Below are positions 1 through 8,130 of a stretch of DNA of 64,000 bases, piece by piece. How positions within the stretch are numbered: the first letter of the stretch is position 1; every line of letters begins with the position of its first letter. The notes beneath the pieces are model-generated. The model was given only the letters and a program-made list of their open reading frames with translations, did no database searches and was not told the origin of the DNA. Position numbers and translations under genes: made by a program. Source of the DNA: [Borrelia] turdi (lineage in GTDB: Bacteria > Spirochaetota > Spirochaetia > Borreliales > Borreliaceae); contig NZ_QBLM01000002.1 of the NCBI RefSeq assembly GCF_008828755.2, positions 1 through 64,000 of the forward strand, in the 5' to 3' direction.

Positions 1-189
1 TCCAATTGTTGAATTTTATTAGCTTGGGCTAAAGTGTTAGAGGTATAGCTGTCATTAGGATTTATTGTTAAGAATTCGTTTAGATCTTTAATGGCTTGTT
101 GACGAGTTTTTGGATTTTCAAGATCAGCAGGCTTTATTGAATAAACCTTAGATTTAAGATTTTCCAATTGTTGAATTTTATTGTCTTCT
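1..189 (-). repeat. 54-residue tandem repeat of Lmp1 (one full unit and the start of the next)
   Basis: The 18-base string starting at position 1 recurs at 163, a spacing of 162 bases or 54 codons. In translation one complete unit lies between two NKIQQLE motifs and contains the segment LNEFLTINPND. The array continues beyond the window, so its full length is unknown. Such near-exact repeats can change in number by recombination. Confidence 0.8.
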
Positions 190-1292
190 TTATTTAATTG
201 GAAAATGTCTTTTTTGTAAGGATCTTTTGGTATATTAATTAAATTTGGTTCAATATCTTTTTTTATTAAGGTTAATAGTAAATGGGAAGCTTCTTTATTT
301 TTTAAACTTTCAATCAACTCATTTACTTTTTGGAATTTGTTGCTTAACCCTTTTTTGATTAATTCTTTTAATCTGTTTTTTCCAAGTGTGATTCTACCGG
401 TATTAATATTGTCTAATATTTCATAAAGCTCTTTTTTTATTAAATAGCTATATGGCCTATGAATTTTCCCCATTATTGTTTGAGTTTGACCGGACAGAGA
501 AAAATCGCCTTCTTTTTTAGAATTTGAGGGAGTAGCATTATCATTGTTTGAATATTTACTATTTTCTGGGGTTTTTAAAATATTTTCTGCATTTTTTTCT
601 TTGGAAAAATTTGTGGTTTGCTTATCATTTCCTATTTTTTGAGTGTTGTTTAAAGAATTTTTACTATTTGATTTTTCACTTATTTTTTTTTTTAGTTTTT
701 CCAAATTAAATAAATTTTTTTCATCATTAACGTTTAATTTGGGATTTGAAGATTGTATTGCTTGATCTTCTTCTTTTGATATTGTATTTGGGTTTATTTT
801 TTTTGGGATTTTGCTTTTTTTAAATTCAGATATGTCTTCATCTTCAATACCAACATCATCGTTTCTGTCAGAGTAATTTTCTGTTATTGCGCTGTCTTTA
901 ATGTATCTATTATTAAATGCGATATCAAAATTTTCGTTTGCATTTGTTTTTGAATTGTCTTGACCTTTAATCTTGTCTAAGATTTTATTTGCAGAATCTC
1001 TTTGTAAATCGTTTGATTCAAAAGGACTGCTGTTTGCAATTTCTGCTAGTGTATTTGCAAGCATTACAATGTCTTCATTTTGTGGGTATTTGTCTTGCAG
1101 AAGTTTTGCAACAGAGTATGCTTTTTTATAGTTTCGATCTATTACACTATTTTTAACTTCGTTTAGCATTATTTCTCGATTTTTGTCATTTAACTTGCTT
1201 TGATATATATAGTAACCAAAGCCTCCAAATGATAAGATAAGTAAGAAAATTAAAAGCAATAATACTGAAAAATTTGTATGTTTTTTATTCAT
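1..1292 (-). CDS. lmp1: Lmp1 surface-located membrane protein, N-terminal part (gene runs off the window start)
   Basis: Open frame of about 430 codons from an ATG at 1292 reading off the window edge, so only the N-terminal part is present. The start reads MNKKHTNFSV and is followed by one hydrophobic segment (about residues 8-30) that should anchor the protein in the membrane. A helical TPR-like stretch and a long Ser/Asn/Lys-rich linker follow. At the window edge there is one full copy and the beginning of another copy of a 54-residue repeat containing NKIQQLEN (period 162 bases). From memory, Lmp1 of B. burgdorferi (BB0210) has this order plus a C-terminal TPR domain and is implicated in resistance to adaptive immunity and in adhesion. 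It overlaps the upstream TPR gene by 8 bases, so the two are probably co-transcribed. The family call is firm; repeat number cannot be seen here. Confidence 0.88.
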   Translation of the reverse strand, partial: MNKKHTNFSVLLLLIFLLILSFGGFGYYIYQSKLNDKNREIMLNEVKNSVIDRNYKKAYSVAKLLQDKYPQNEDIVMLANTLAEIANSSPFESNDLQRDSANKILDKIKGQDNSKTNANENFDIAFNNRYIKDSAITENYSDRNDDVGIEDEDISEFKKSKIPKKINPNTISKEEDQAIQSSNPKLNVNDEKNLFNLEKLKKKISEKSNSKNSLNNTQKIGNDKQTTNFSKEKNAENILKTPENSKYSNNDNATPSNSKKEGDFSLSGQTQTIMGKIHRPYSYLIKKELYEILDNINTGRITLGKNRLKELIKKGLSNKFQKVNELIESLKNKEASHLLLTLIKKDIEPNLINIPKDPYKKDIFQLNKEDNKIQQLENLKSKVYSIKPADLENPKTRQQAIKDLNEFLTINPNDSYTSNTLAQANKIQQL

Positions 1293-2055
1293 CTATGTGT
1301 AACTCCTCTTGCCAATTAAGTTTTTCTAGCTCAATTAAAGAATTTGTTTCTAGATTGTCTTTAAAACCATCTTTAAGTATTTGATTTTTATCTTCTTTAG
1401 CATATACAATATGCTCAGTTCGTCCCTTTAAACTTTTGTCAATTTTTTCAAGATTAATTTTTTCATTTCTTAAATAGCTTATTATAAGCAAAATGCTGTC
1501 TTTTTTTTCTGTTTTTGATCTAAGGGTAATAAATTGTGAGTAGTCGTGGATAGCCATAGTATATGAGTCCCAAGCCTTTTGATATTCTTTTTCTTTAGAT
1601 GTTATTTTGCCCTGTTGAACATAAGCATTAGCTCTATTTAGCAGTGCGCTGTCATAATTGGGCTTGCTTTTAATAGAATTAGAATAATATTTTATTGCTA
1701 AGGGATAGTAACCCTCTCCTCTGTTAAACATTATGTTACCTAATTCATAATATAGTATGTAATCGATTTCACCGCCTACTGCAATTCCATCGAGTAAGGC
1801 TCCTTCTGCTTCTGTTAGTTGGTTATTTTCTCTATATGCTATTGATAAAAAGTAGTAGCCAAGCTGTACTTTTGGATATTTTTTAATAGCATCGCTTAGT
1901 GTTTCGATTGCTTGAATGTAATTTTTATTTTTCATTTCTTCTTTGCCGATTCTAATTAGCCTTTGAGAATATGCTAATTTTGAATTAAATATTAAAATTA
2001 AAAATAAAATAAAAAATTTACAATTTTTACTTAATAATAATAAATAAATTCTCAT
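1285..2055 (-). CDS. Exported TPR-repeat protein upstream of lmp1
   Basis: 256 residues. A long hydrophobic N-terminus (residues 8-29, ending NSKLAYS) looks like a signal peptide. Residues about 34-180 are tetratricopeptide-like repeats, with typical pieces such as YYFLSIAYREN and ALLNRANAYVQQGK. The C-terminus is charged and unlike TPR. No catalytic motif is seen, so a periplasmic or membrane-bound protein-interaction role is inferred. The last 8 bases overlap the start of lmp1, and both proteins contain TPR-type helices, which suggests they act together. The ATG is preceded by GGGAAAA and a TATAAT sits about 25 bases upstream. It corresponds in position to BB0209 of B31 (from memory), whose function I do not know. 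Confidence 0.75.
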   Translation of the reverse strand: MRIYLLLLSKNCKFFILFLILIFNSKLAYSQRLIRIGKEEMKNKNYIQAIETLSDAIKKYPKVQLGYYFLSIAYRENNQLTEAEGALLDGIAVGGEIDYILYYELGNIMFNRGEGYYPLAIKYYSNSIKSKPNYDSALLNRANAYVQQGKITSKEKEYQKAWDSYTMAIHDYSQFITLRSKTEKKDSILLIISYLRNEKINLEKIDKSLKGRTEHIVYAKEDKNQILKDGFKDNLETNSLIELEKLNWQEELHIDE

Positions 2056-2079
2056 TTTTTCCCATTTTATTTAATTTAG

Positions 2080-2085
2080 ATTATA
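2080..2085 (-). promoter_or_regulatory. Candidate -10 box for the TPR-lmp1 pair
   Basis: A perfect TATAAT on the minus strand, 24 bases before the ATG of the TPR gene, in the 56-base gap after the preceding gene. No good -35 hexamer is seen at 16-18 bases, so this is a -10-only call. Confidence 0.4.
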
Positions 2086-2111
2086 TGTCTTTAGCTTTAA
2101 TAAGCTCTTTT

Positions 2112-3830
2112 TTAAAATTTATTTTTTGCTTCAATTTTGTTTTGAAAAAAAGAAATAAATTCCAATAAACTACTTTTTTCATTAGATTTTATCTTTCTAT
2201 TGTTTTTTAATTCTACCAGATTCTCACAATATATTAAATAGCATATTGCAGGTAATAATTTTTTCTCATTTTCATCTTCCAGTTTTTCAATAAGATTAAA
2301 TTTTATATTCTTTAGAAGAATTTTTAGAATTCTTGATCTTGTTTTTAGTGATTTTATTAAAAGATATGACCTTTGGTAATCTAGTTGGTTTGGATTTATT
2401 TTTTGTATTTTTATTATTTTTTTAGGTATTGTAATTTTATTTTCGTCAAGGTAAAGTAGCATATCTGATATAAATTTGAAATGCTTATTTTCAATATTAG
2501 GATAAAAAGATAGAAAATATACAAATATTTGATTTTGTATTTCAAAGGTTTTAGTTTTAAAAAATTCTTTCATTTGCTGACAAAAAATTTTTTTATTCTT
2601 ATTGTCAGCATAAATATAAAATGCAATCCATCCATAAGTTTCTATATTTTGAGAGGTTTTTTCTACATAGTTCATAATGCTTTGTATGAATGCATTTTTA
2701 ATGTATTTTTCTTTAAATATGGTTGAGCTTTCATAGGGGTTGAAATTTGTTTTATCAAAAGATGTAAAAAAATCCTCTGTTTGAAATTTTGCGCTTATAA
2801 TTTCTTTGATTTTTTCTTTTATGTTGATTAATTTGTGTTTTTCAATGTATTCAAGTGCATTTATGAAAGATTCCCAATTATTTGATATTTTGTCCTTGAA
2901 AAACCAAGTTAAATATTTTTTTGTTATTGTTTTTTCAACTATATATAAATAACATTTTAATGTGTTTTGAAAATCCTTTGGAGTGTATTGTGTAAAATCA
3001 CTGAAAAAATAATTAAAGTTAATATTTTTGCTTGAACCTTTATAAAAAATTTCATTAAGACTTAAAGTTTTTATTGCACGCAAGTAGTTTAAAATTTCAT
3101 TGTATTTTAGCGCTAGAATTTCTTCTTCTAAGTATTTGTAATGTTTTATCAAAATTTTAATAAAAATGTTTTTACTCAAACATCCAACCGGCCAATATGT
3201 AAGTATTAGCATTCTTTTTAGTTTTATTAGCCTGCTTTCTTTATTAATTAAGCTTGATTTAAAAACTTTTTGATTTTCCAATTGATTTTTTAAATTTTTA
3301 TTTAATATATTTAATATTTTGATTTTATTTTTGTTTCTTACAGCTATTAGAATGTCTACTGTTTGCTCTAAGTTATTAATGTTAATGTTGCTGGAAAAAT
3401 TTAATATAATTTGCTTGTAAATATCTTTTTTTTCTTGAGAATAATAAGGGTTATTTTGTATTTCAATTAGTTTTAAAAAGTTGTTGGATTTTAGTTTATA
3501 TGTTATTCCTAATTTTTTGGTGTTGAAATTAGCTTCTTTGCTTATTTGAGCGAAATTTTTACTTTTTACTATTTCTAATATCCATTTTTTAATTATTTCA
3601 TTTTGAGTTTTTTTGTAGTAGTATTCCTCGAGTGAAGTGTTTAATGTATTTTGTTCTTTTTCATAATCATTGCTAATTTTTATAAGCTCTATTATTTCGG
3701 GTTTTCCTAATTTATAAAGTTGGGAAGAAATACTGTATTTTAAGACTTTTTCTTCTATATGTTTGATTATGTACTTTTTTAATGTAGCAAGGGAATTATA
3801 AAATTCTGGATCTTTTTTAATCGTTTTCAT
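2112..3830 (-). CDS. Conserved hypothetical protein, 572 residues, unrecognised
   Basis: I do not recognise a family. The protein is Lys/Asn/Ile-rich, has no signal peptide or convincing membrane segment, and looks all-helical and cytosolic throughout, possibly with degenerate helical repeats. There is no nucleotide-binding or metal-binding motif that I can see. Its ATG lies inside the 3' end of galU (14-base overlap), which points to translational coupling with the UDP-glucose pyrophosphorylase gene. It sits where BB0208 lies in B31 as I recall. The link to galU is only positional, so no sugar-nucleotide role should be assumed. Confidence 0.65.
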   Translation of the reverse strand: MKTIKKDPEFYNSLATLKKYIIKHIEEKVLKYSISSQLYKLGKPEIIELIKISNDYEKEQNTLNTSLEEYYYKKTQNEIIKKWILEIVKSKNFAQISKEANFNTKKLGITYKLKSNNFLKLIEIQNNPYYSQEKKDIYKQIILNFSSNININNLEQTVDILIAVRNKNKIKILNILNKNLKNQLENQKVFKSSLINKESRLIKLKRMLILTYWPVGCLSKNIFIKILIKHYKYLEEEILALKYNEILNYLRAIKTLSLNEIFYKGSSKNINFNYFFSDFTQYTPKDFQNTLKCYLYIVEKTITKKYLTWFFKDKISNNWESFINALEYIEKHKLINIKEKIKEIISAKFQTEDFFTSFDKTNFNPYESSTIFKEKYIKNAFIQSIMNYVEKTSQNIETYGWIAFYIYADNKNKKIFCQQMKEFFKTKTFEIQNQIFVYFLSFYPNIENKHFKFISDMLLYLDENKITIPKKIIKIQKINPNQLDYQRSYLLIKSLKTRSRILKILLKNIKFNLIEKLEDENEKKLLPAICYLIYCENLVELKNNRKIKSNEKSSLLEFISFFQNKIEAKNKF

Positions 3831-4653
3831 GTATTCCTTTTTTTATAATTTCTATTAAATTTTTATCTTTTTTTGCAAAATTTATTATTGCTTCTAAATA
3901 TCCTTCAAGAGTTCCTGTGTCAATTCTTTTGCCCGTAATATTTTTATATAATACTTTTTTTTGATCCATCAACTTTTTTAAAGCATAAATGTGATAGTAT
4001 TCACCTTTTTGATGTATTTTAAATCCTTCTTCTAAATGTTCAAAAAACTCATAATTGTATAAAAATCTTCCAATAGATGCTTTATTGCTAGGCTCACTTC
4101 CAATTTTCGGTTTTTCAATAATGTTTTTTACATGGATCTCGTCTTTGTAGAGATCTATTACTCCGTATCTGTTTATATTTTCTGGATTTTCAATGATAGA
4201 TATTATATTTTTTCCAGTTTTTTCATAAAGTTTGATCAATTGTAAGCTTAATGGTGGATTTCCAATGTGAAGATCATCGGGGTAAGCTACAATTACAGGT
4301 TCTCTATTTATCCAAGGTTTTGCATAAAGTAGTGCATTTCCTGTGCCTAGCATTTCTTTTTGCCTTATGAAGCTTATGTTAATTTTTTTATTTTTAATCT
4401 TTTCTAATTCATTTTTTTTATTTTCTTTTAAAAAAATATTTTCAAGTTCAATTTCTCTGTCAAAATAATCTTCAAGAACTTTTTTCCGTCTTGAGCTTAT
4501 TAATAAAATGTCTTTTATTCCTGAATCTATAAATTCTTGGATAATATAATCTATGGCTGGTTTGTTTAAAATCGGTAACATTTCTTTTGGAATTGTTTTT
4601 GTTATTGGTAAAAATCTTGTTCCATACCCAGCTGCTAGAATGATGCCTTTCAT
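3817..4653 (-). CDS. galU: UTP-glucose-1-phosphate uridylyltransferase
   Basis: 278 residues from the ATG at 4653. The longer open frame reaching 4851 overlaps the divergent rsmD gene and has no similarity to the family, while the ATG at 4653 is preceded by GAGAG and begins MKGIILAAGYGTRFLPITK, the nucleotide-binding signature of the GalU/GtaB family. PKEMLPILNKPAIDYII follows, as expected. The motif YPDD (about residue 120) fits the UDP-sugar pocket. The enzyme makes UDP-glucose from glucose 1-phosphate and UTP, the precursor of galactosyl and glucosyl lipids in these bacteria. It overlaps the following unknown gene by 14 bases. Confidence 0.92.
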   Translation of the reverse strand: MKGIILAAGYGTRFLPITKTIPKEMLPILNKPAIDYIIQEFIDSGIKDILLISSRRKKVLEDYFDREIELENIFLKENKKNELEKIKNKKINISFIRQKEMLGTGNALLYAKPWINREPVIVAYPDDLHIGNPPLSLQLIKLYEKTGKNIISIIENPENINRYGVIDLYKDEIHVKNIIEKPKIGSEPSNKASIGRFLYNYEFFEHLEEGFKIHQKGEYYHIYALKKLMDQKKVLYKNITGKRIDTGTLEGYLEAIINFAKKDKNLIEIIKKGIHEND

Positions 4654-4724
4654 ACTTTTCTCTCTTGAGATAAGATTATAGCAAAAATTTAATTTTATAT
4701 ATTCAATGTTTTTTAAAATTATTT

Positions 4725-4730
4725 TAAAAT
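4725..4730 (+). promoter_or_regulatory. Candidate -10 box just before rsmD
   Basis: TAAAAT ends 8 bases before the ATG at 4739. A weak TTCAAT lies 17 bases upstream (4702-4707). No Shine-Dalgarno sequence precedes the ATG, so transcription from here would give a nearly leaderless message. Low certainty because the whole region is AT-rich. Confidence 0.3.
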
Positions 4731-4738
4731 TTCTACTT

Positions 4739-5275
4739 ATGTATGTAAGTTCGGGTAAATATAAAGGTAGAAAAATTTTGTTTCCCAAGACTGGCGCTGT
4801 TCGCCCTGTGATGTCTCTTGTTAGAGAAGCTTTTTTTTCTATTATATTCAAGGATATTATTAACTCAAAGTTTTTGGATGTTTTTGCGGGGACTGGTATA
4901 ATGTCTGTTGAAGCTCTTAGTAGGGGAGCAAGTCTTGCACATCTTGTTGAATGTAATAAAAAAACTAAGATTACATTAGTAAAAAATTTTAGTTTTGTTG
5001 GGGAATTTTATAAATTCTTTTTTCAAAGAGCAGAGGATTTTTTGGGCAAAAAAGATCTTTTTTATGATTTTATTTATCTTGATCCTCCTTTTAATTATAA
5101 AAATAAGATTAATTTACTTGAGATTATTTTAAAAGGTAAAATTTTGAATGATAAAGTTAATATCATTATGCATTGTCCTTTCAGTGAAGATTTGAATATA
5201 GATACATCAAAATTTTCAGTCTATAATTTGAAAAGGTATGGGGGATCAAAACTTATTTTTTTGAGAATACTGTAG
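4739..5275 (+). CDS. rsmD: 16S rRNA (guanine-966 N2)-methyltransferase RsmD
   Basis: 178 residues if translation begins at the ATG at 4739, giving MYVSSGKYKGRKI, which matches the usual RsmD N-terminus; an upstream ATG at 4706 would add 11 hydrophobic residues and has no ribosome-binding site. The SAM-binding motif LDVFAGTGIMSVEAL is at about residues 52-66, and the catalytic motif DFIYLDPPF, typical of N2-guanine methyltransferases, is near residue 115. Family members methylate G966 of 16S rRNA in assembled 30S subunits. The gene is divergent from galU, and its last 23 bases overlap the end of the convergent HD-GYP-like gene. Confidence 0.85.
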   Translation: MYVSSGKYKGRKILFPKTGAVRPVMSLVREAFFSIIFKDIINSKFLDVFAGTGIMSVEALSRGASLAHLVECNKKTKITLVKNFSFVGEFYKFFFQRAEDFLGKKDLFYDFIYLDPPFNYKNKINLLEIILKGKILNDKVNIIMHCPFSEDLNIDTSKFSVYNLKRYGGSKLIFLRIL

Positions 5276-6830
5276 GATTTGGTTTTCTTTCATAGTTAAA
5301 GAGAATGAGCTGAATTTCATTTTTATTTAATTCTGGAATGTTGTTTTGTATTACAAAATCGTCCACATTTTTTAGTGGATTTTTTTTGTAATTTCCATCT
5401 GTATCTTTTATTAAAATTTCCTTGTTTTCAAAATCCATTATTATTTCTTCTAGCTTGTAAGTCTGGTCTTTTTTGTTCATTATAGATAAATTTGGGACAA
5501 TGCCCATTTTGTATTCAATAATAGCAGCTTGAAAAAGATTTTCATGAGTGTTTTTTTTATTTATACTTACTATTTGGCCATAATCAAAAGGCGCAAGTAT
5601 TGTTAAAAAATTTTCTAGCATCTTAATGTCAAATTTTTTGTTTTTTGTTTGCTCGTTTGGTTCTTTTTTGCTCCAATAGTATTGTCCGCTATTTTCCATT
5701 AAGAATTTAATAGCCTCTAAAGGGTTGGCGCTTTCTTTTATTATTATTGGATTTACCAATTCATCGTAAGTATCTATTATACAAAAAATTCTAACAAGTT
5801 CATGAATAAATTTATTGATTTTTAATTGCGGATATCCAGTAGCATCAAGGTAGTCTTTTTGTCCATTGATTATCATTTTCGTAATAGCTGAAATGTCTTC
5901 TCTTATTCTAAACAAATTCTTAGCAATGTTAATATTTTTTTCCAAGTATTCTATTTTTAATTTGTGCTGTTCTTTTGAATTTTTATTTTTAAGGCTTATT
6001 TTATTTCCTATATCTTCTAATATTGTTATATGCATCAATCCTATTGAGTGTAGCAATGATCCAAGAGCGGCTTGTAGTATCATGTCTTCTGCGTAAAAAA
6101 ATTCCGTAAATTCGGTATATTCAGTTTTATCAAGAAAAAATTTAATAGTTGAACGAGGTGCATTTTGTAAAGATCTTATTTTGTTCAAATTTGCAATTGT
6201 AATTAGAAAATAAATTGTTGTGTCGACTGAATGTAGGAGTATTGAATCGCCTTCTGTTTTGACTTTTCCTTTAAAAAATTCATAATCTCTTCTAGCAGAA
6301 TATAAATATAATTTTTTTAAAGTTTTTTTATCTTTAAGGTTTTCTTTTGTTCTAAGCTTTTGAATATCAAAATAATGATATATTTCTAATAAAATTTTTT
6401 GCAAAGATATTATTTTATGCCTTGGAAGTATTTTAAAGCTTCCTTCCAATATTTCTTTCCAATAAATTTGATTGGGTTCAGACTCCATTAATGTATTTAT
6501 TTTCATGAGTGGTTTTTTCCCTTTGGTAAAAAATATTGGGTCGTCTTCTTTAAAGGGTTTATATACGTCTCTTAGATTATCTATTAGCTTTTCTCTTAAG
6601 TAGCTAAGTTCATCATTTAAAATTTCTTCATTTATTTTTTTTATCAGGTTCTCATATGACTCATCTTCTTTTTTTTTAAGTACAGGAATGTAAGGGGTAT
6701 TGCCCTTAGAGAGTATTTTAATAATTTTTTCATTTACTCTTGTGCCAAGTTTTGATAAATTTCCTATTCTTGCAAAAATTACGTCTTGTTCATTTAGATC
6801 TTTTATTTGCTTTATTTCTTTAAGTATCAC
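5253..6830 (-). CDS. Degenerate HD-GYP-domain protein
   Basis: 525 residues, apparently cytosolic. The middle (about 195-425) follows the landmarks of an HD-GYP domain: a helix with LLHSVDTT, then LGSLLHSIGLMH at 257-267 where active proteins have LLHDIGK, then the GYP triplet within KDYLDATGYP at 325-334 where active proteins have HHExxDGxGYP, then FCIIDTYDEL at 349-358 in place of the usual ADVFDA-type helix, and LAPFDYGQIVSI at 413-424 in place of the typical F..YP.G..V. The HD aspartate is a serine and the histidines before GYP are gone, so metal-dependent cyclic-di-GMP hydrolysis looks impossible. The flanks (1-190 and 430-525) are unrecognised. The domain call is my pattern reading, not a database match. 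Confidence 0.7.
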   Translation of the reverse strand: MILKEIKQIKDLNEQDVIFARIGNLSKLGTRVNEKIIKILSKGNTPYIPVLKKKEDESYENLIKKINEEILNDELSYLREKLIDNLRDVYKPFKEDDPIFFTKGKKPLMKINTLMESEPNQIYWKEILEGSFKILPRHKIISLQKILLEIYHYFDIQKLRTKENLKDKKTLKKLYLYSARRDYEFFKGKVKTEGDSILLHSVDTTIYFLITIANLNKIRSLQNAPRSTIKFFLDKTEYTEFTEFFYAEDMILQAALGSLLHSIGLMHITILEDIGNKISLKNKNSKEQHKLKIEYLEKNINIAKNLFRIREDISAITKMIINGQKDYLDATGYPQLKINKFIHELVRIFCIIDTYDELVNPIIIKESANPLEAIKFLMENSGQYYWSKKEPNEQTKNKKFDIKMLENFLTILAPFDYGQIVSINKKNTHENLFQAAIIEYKMGIVPNLSIMNKKDQTYKLEEIIMDFENKEILIKDTDGNYKKNPLKNVDDFVIQNNIPELNKNEIQLILFNYERKPNPTVFSKK

Positions 6831-6858
6831 TTTGAGATCCTTTTAATCTTTAAATAAA

Positions 6859-6931
6859 TGTCGCCGAGGAGAATCGAACTCCTGACACAAGGATTTTCAG
6901 TCCTATGCTCTACCAACTGAGCTACAGCGAC
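6859..6931 (-). tRNA. tRNA-Phe (GAA), downstream copy
   Basis: 73 bases fold as a cloverleaf: acceptor GTCGCTG/CGGCGAC with one G-U pair, D stem GCTC/GAGC, anticodon loop CTGAAAA giving anticodon GAA, T stem AGGAG/CTCCT with TTCGATT, discriminator A. The 27-43 position is a U-U mismatch. CCA is not encoded. It is 69/73 identical to the second copy 19 bases upstream. Confidence 0.95.
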
Positions 6932-6950
6932 GACTGTATTTCAATTAAGA

Positions 6951-7023
6951 TGCTGCCGAGGAGAATCGAACTCCTGACACAAGGATTTTCAGTCCTATGC
7001 TCTACCAACTGAGCTACAGCAGC
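6951..7023 (-). tRNA. tRNA-Phe (GAA), upstream copy
   Basis: 73 bases, same cloverleaf and anticodon GAA as its neighbour. The only differences are in acceptor pairs 2-70 and 3-71: GCTGCTG/CGGCAGC here against GTCGCTG/CGGCGAC there, so base pairing is kept. CCA is not encoded. Both copies are probably cut from one transcript that starts near 7050. Confidence 0.95.
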
Positions 7024-7055
7024 ATTTTTATTTACAATACCTTAATTTTTTCATA

Positions 7056-7084
7056 AGTATATATGTTTGTCAACTCTTTTTAAA
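7056..7084 (-). promoter_or_regulatory. Candidate promoter for the tRNA-Phe pair
   Basis: Minus strand TTTAAA (7079-7084), 17-base spacer, TATACT (7056-7061). A TTGACA also lies in the spacer (7068-7073) but is not at a useful distance from this -10. Transcription would begin roughly 26 bases before the first tRNA. The remainder of the gap up to hflC (to 7158) shows nothing else that I recognise. Confidence 0.45.
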
Positions 7085-7158
7085 TTTTAGCTTTTGAATT
7101 TAATTCTAAAAAAATAATTTATAGTAACAGTACCTTGGGATTTATATTTTACAAATTT

Positions 7159-8130
7159 TTAATCTCTCTTGTGAAGATATTTAAAGAAGTCCATATCCGT
7201 TGAGAAAATTTTTCTTTTATCCTTTAATACTGCTTTATAGCTTTCTAATGCTTGCCAAAATTTGTAAAATTCAATATTTTTGCCATATGCGTTTGAATAA
7301 ATTCTTGCGGCTTCCCGGTCCCCTTCAGCTTTGATTTTTGCAGCAGTGGCTTTTGCTTCGCTTAATAGGCTCAACTTTTCTTTCTCTATGCTTCCAAGAA
7401 TTTCTGTTTTTTCAGCTAATCCTATGCTTCTTTGTTCTTCTGCTATTTGTTGTCTTTCTGAAATCATTCTGTTGTTTACAGAATCAATAAGGCTTGGATC
7501 ATAAGTAACTTTTCTTATTAATACGTCTACAATTTCAATCCCAATATCTTTGGTATTGTTGTTTGCTATACGAATTATTTCTTTTTCGATTATTTTTCGC
7601 CCTTTTGTTATTTTATAAATACTGTTAATTTTTGTTTCTTGCGGAGTAAGTACTCCATTAGACAAACGTTGAATTGGGTCGTTTGAGCTTCTTATAATTT
7701 CAAGCAAAGGATATTTTGCGATAACTCCTCTAACAGCAGGTTCAATTGCTGCATCAATTCTGACGTAAGCTCTATTCATTGTTTTTATTGTTGTGTAAAA
7801 TTTGTTTATGTCTGCAATTTTCCATCTAGCTGTTGTATCAATCCATATTAATTGCTTTTCTTCTCCGCCTGTTGGAATTCTTTGAGGTTCTCCATCCCAT
7901 CTAAGAATGATTTTGGGAAATATTTGTACACTTTCAATTAATGGAATTTTATATTTAAGCCCAGCTAAACTTTCAGTTCTTTGAATTTTTCCAAGTCGAG
8001 TGGTTATTGAAATTTCATTTTCTTTTAAAATATAAATTGGTTGGAAAATAGACAAAATAGCTAAGCAAACTATTATTGTAAAAGTTATAATTTTTATAGT
8101 AGATAATAAAATATTTATTATAAATTTCAT
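7159..8130 (-). CDS. hflC: HflC-type SPFH/stomatin-family membrane protein
   Basis: 323 residues. One membrane segment (about 8-30) is followed by an SPFH/prohibitin domain with the conserved entry sequence ITTRLGKIQR and GLKYKIPLIESV, then a long charged helix (about 220-285) rich in Glu/Ala/Lys and ending AEGDREAARIYSNAYG, the usual oligomerisation coiled coil. In other bacteria HflC and HflK form a large cage that encloses and restrains the FtsH protease. The ATG directly follows the stop of hflK, with AGAGG 9 bases upstream, so the two are translated together. Function is assigned by family and by pairing with hflK. Confidence 0.9.
   Translation of the reverse strand: MKFIINILLSTIKIITFTIIVCLAILSIFQPIYILKENEISITTRLGKIQRTESLAGLKYKIPLIESVQIFPKIILRWDGEPQRIPTGGEEKQLIWIDTTARWKIADINKFYTTIKTMNRAYVRIDAAIEPAVRGVIAKYPLLEIIRSSNDPIQRLSNGVLTPQETKINSIYKITKGRKIIEKEIIRIANNNTKDIGIEIVDVLIRKVTYDPSLIDSVNNRMISERQQIAEEQRSIGLAEKTEILGSIEKEKLSLLSEAKATAAKIKAEGDREAARIYSNAYGKNIEFYKFWQALESYKAVLKDKRKIFSTDMDFFKYLHKRD

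Noticed and set aside
3817-4851. Long form of GalU with 66 extra N-terminal residues
   Set aside because: The extra part lies opposite rsmD, has no family similarity, and the ATG at 4653 has a ribosome-binding site and the family N-terminus.
7068-7073. TTGACA upstream of tRNA-Phe as the true -35
   Set aside because: Only A-rich sequence lies 16-18 bases downstream; TTTAAA-17-TATACT fits better.
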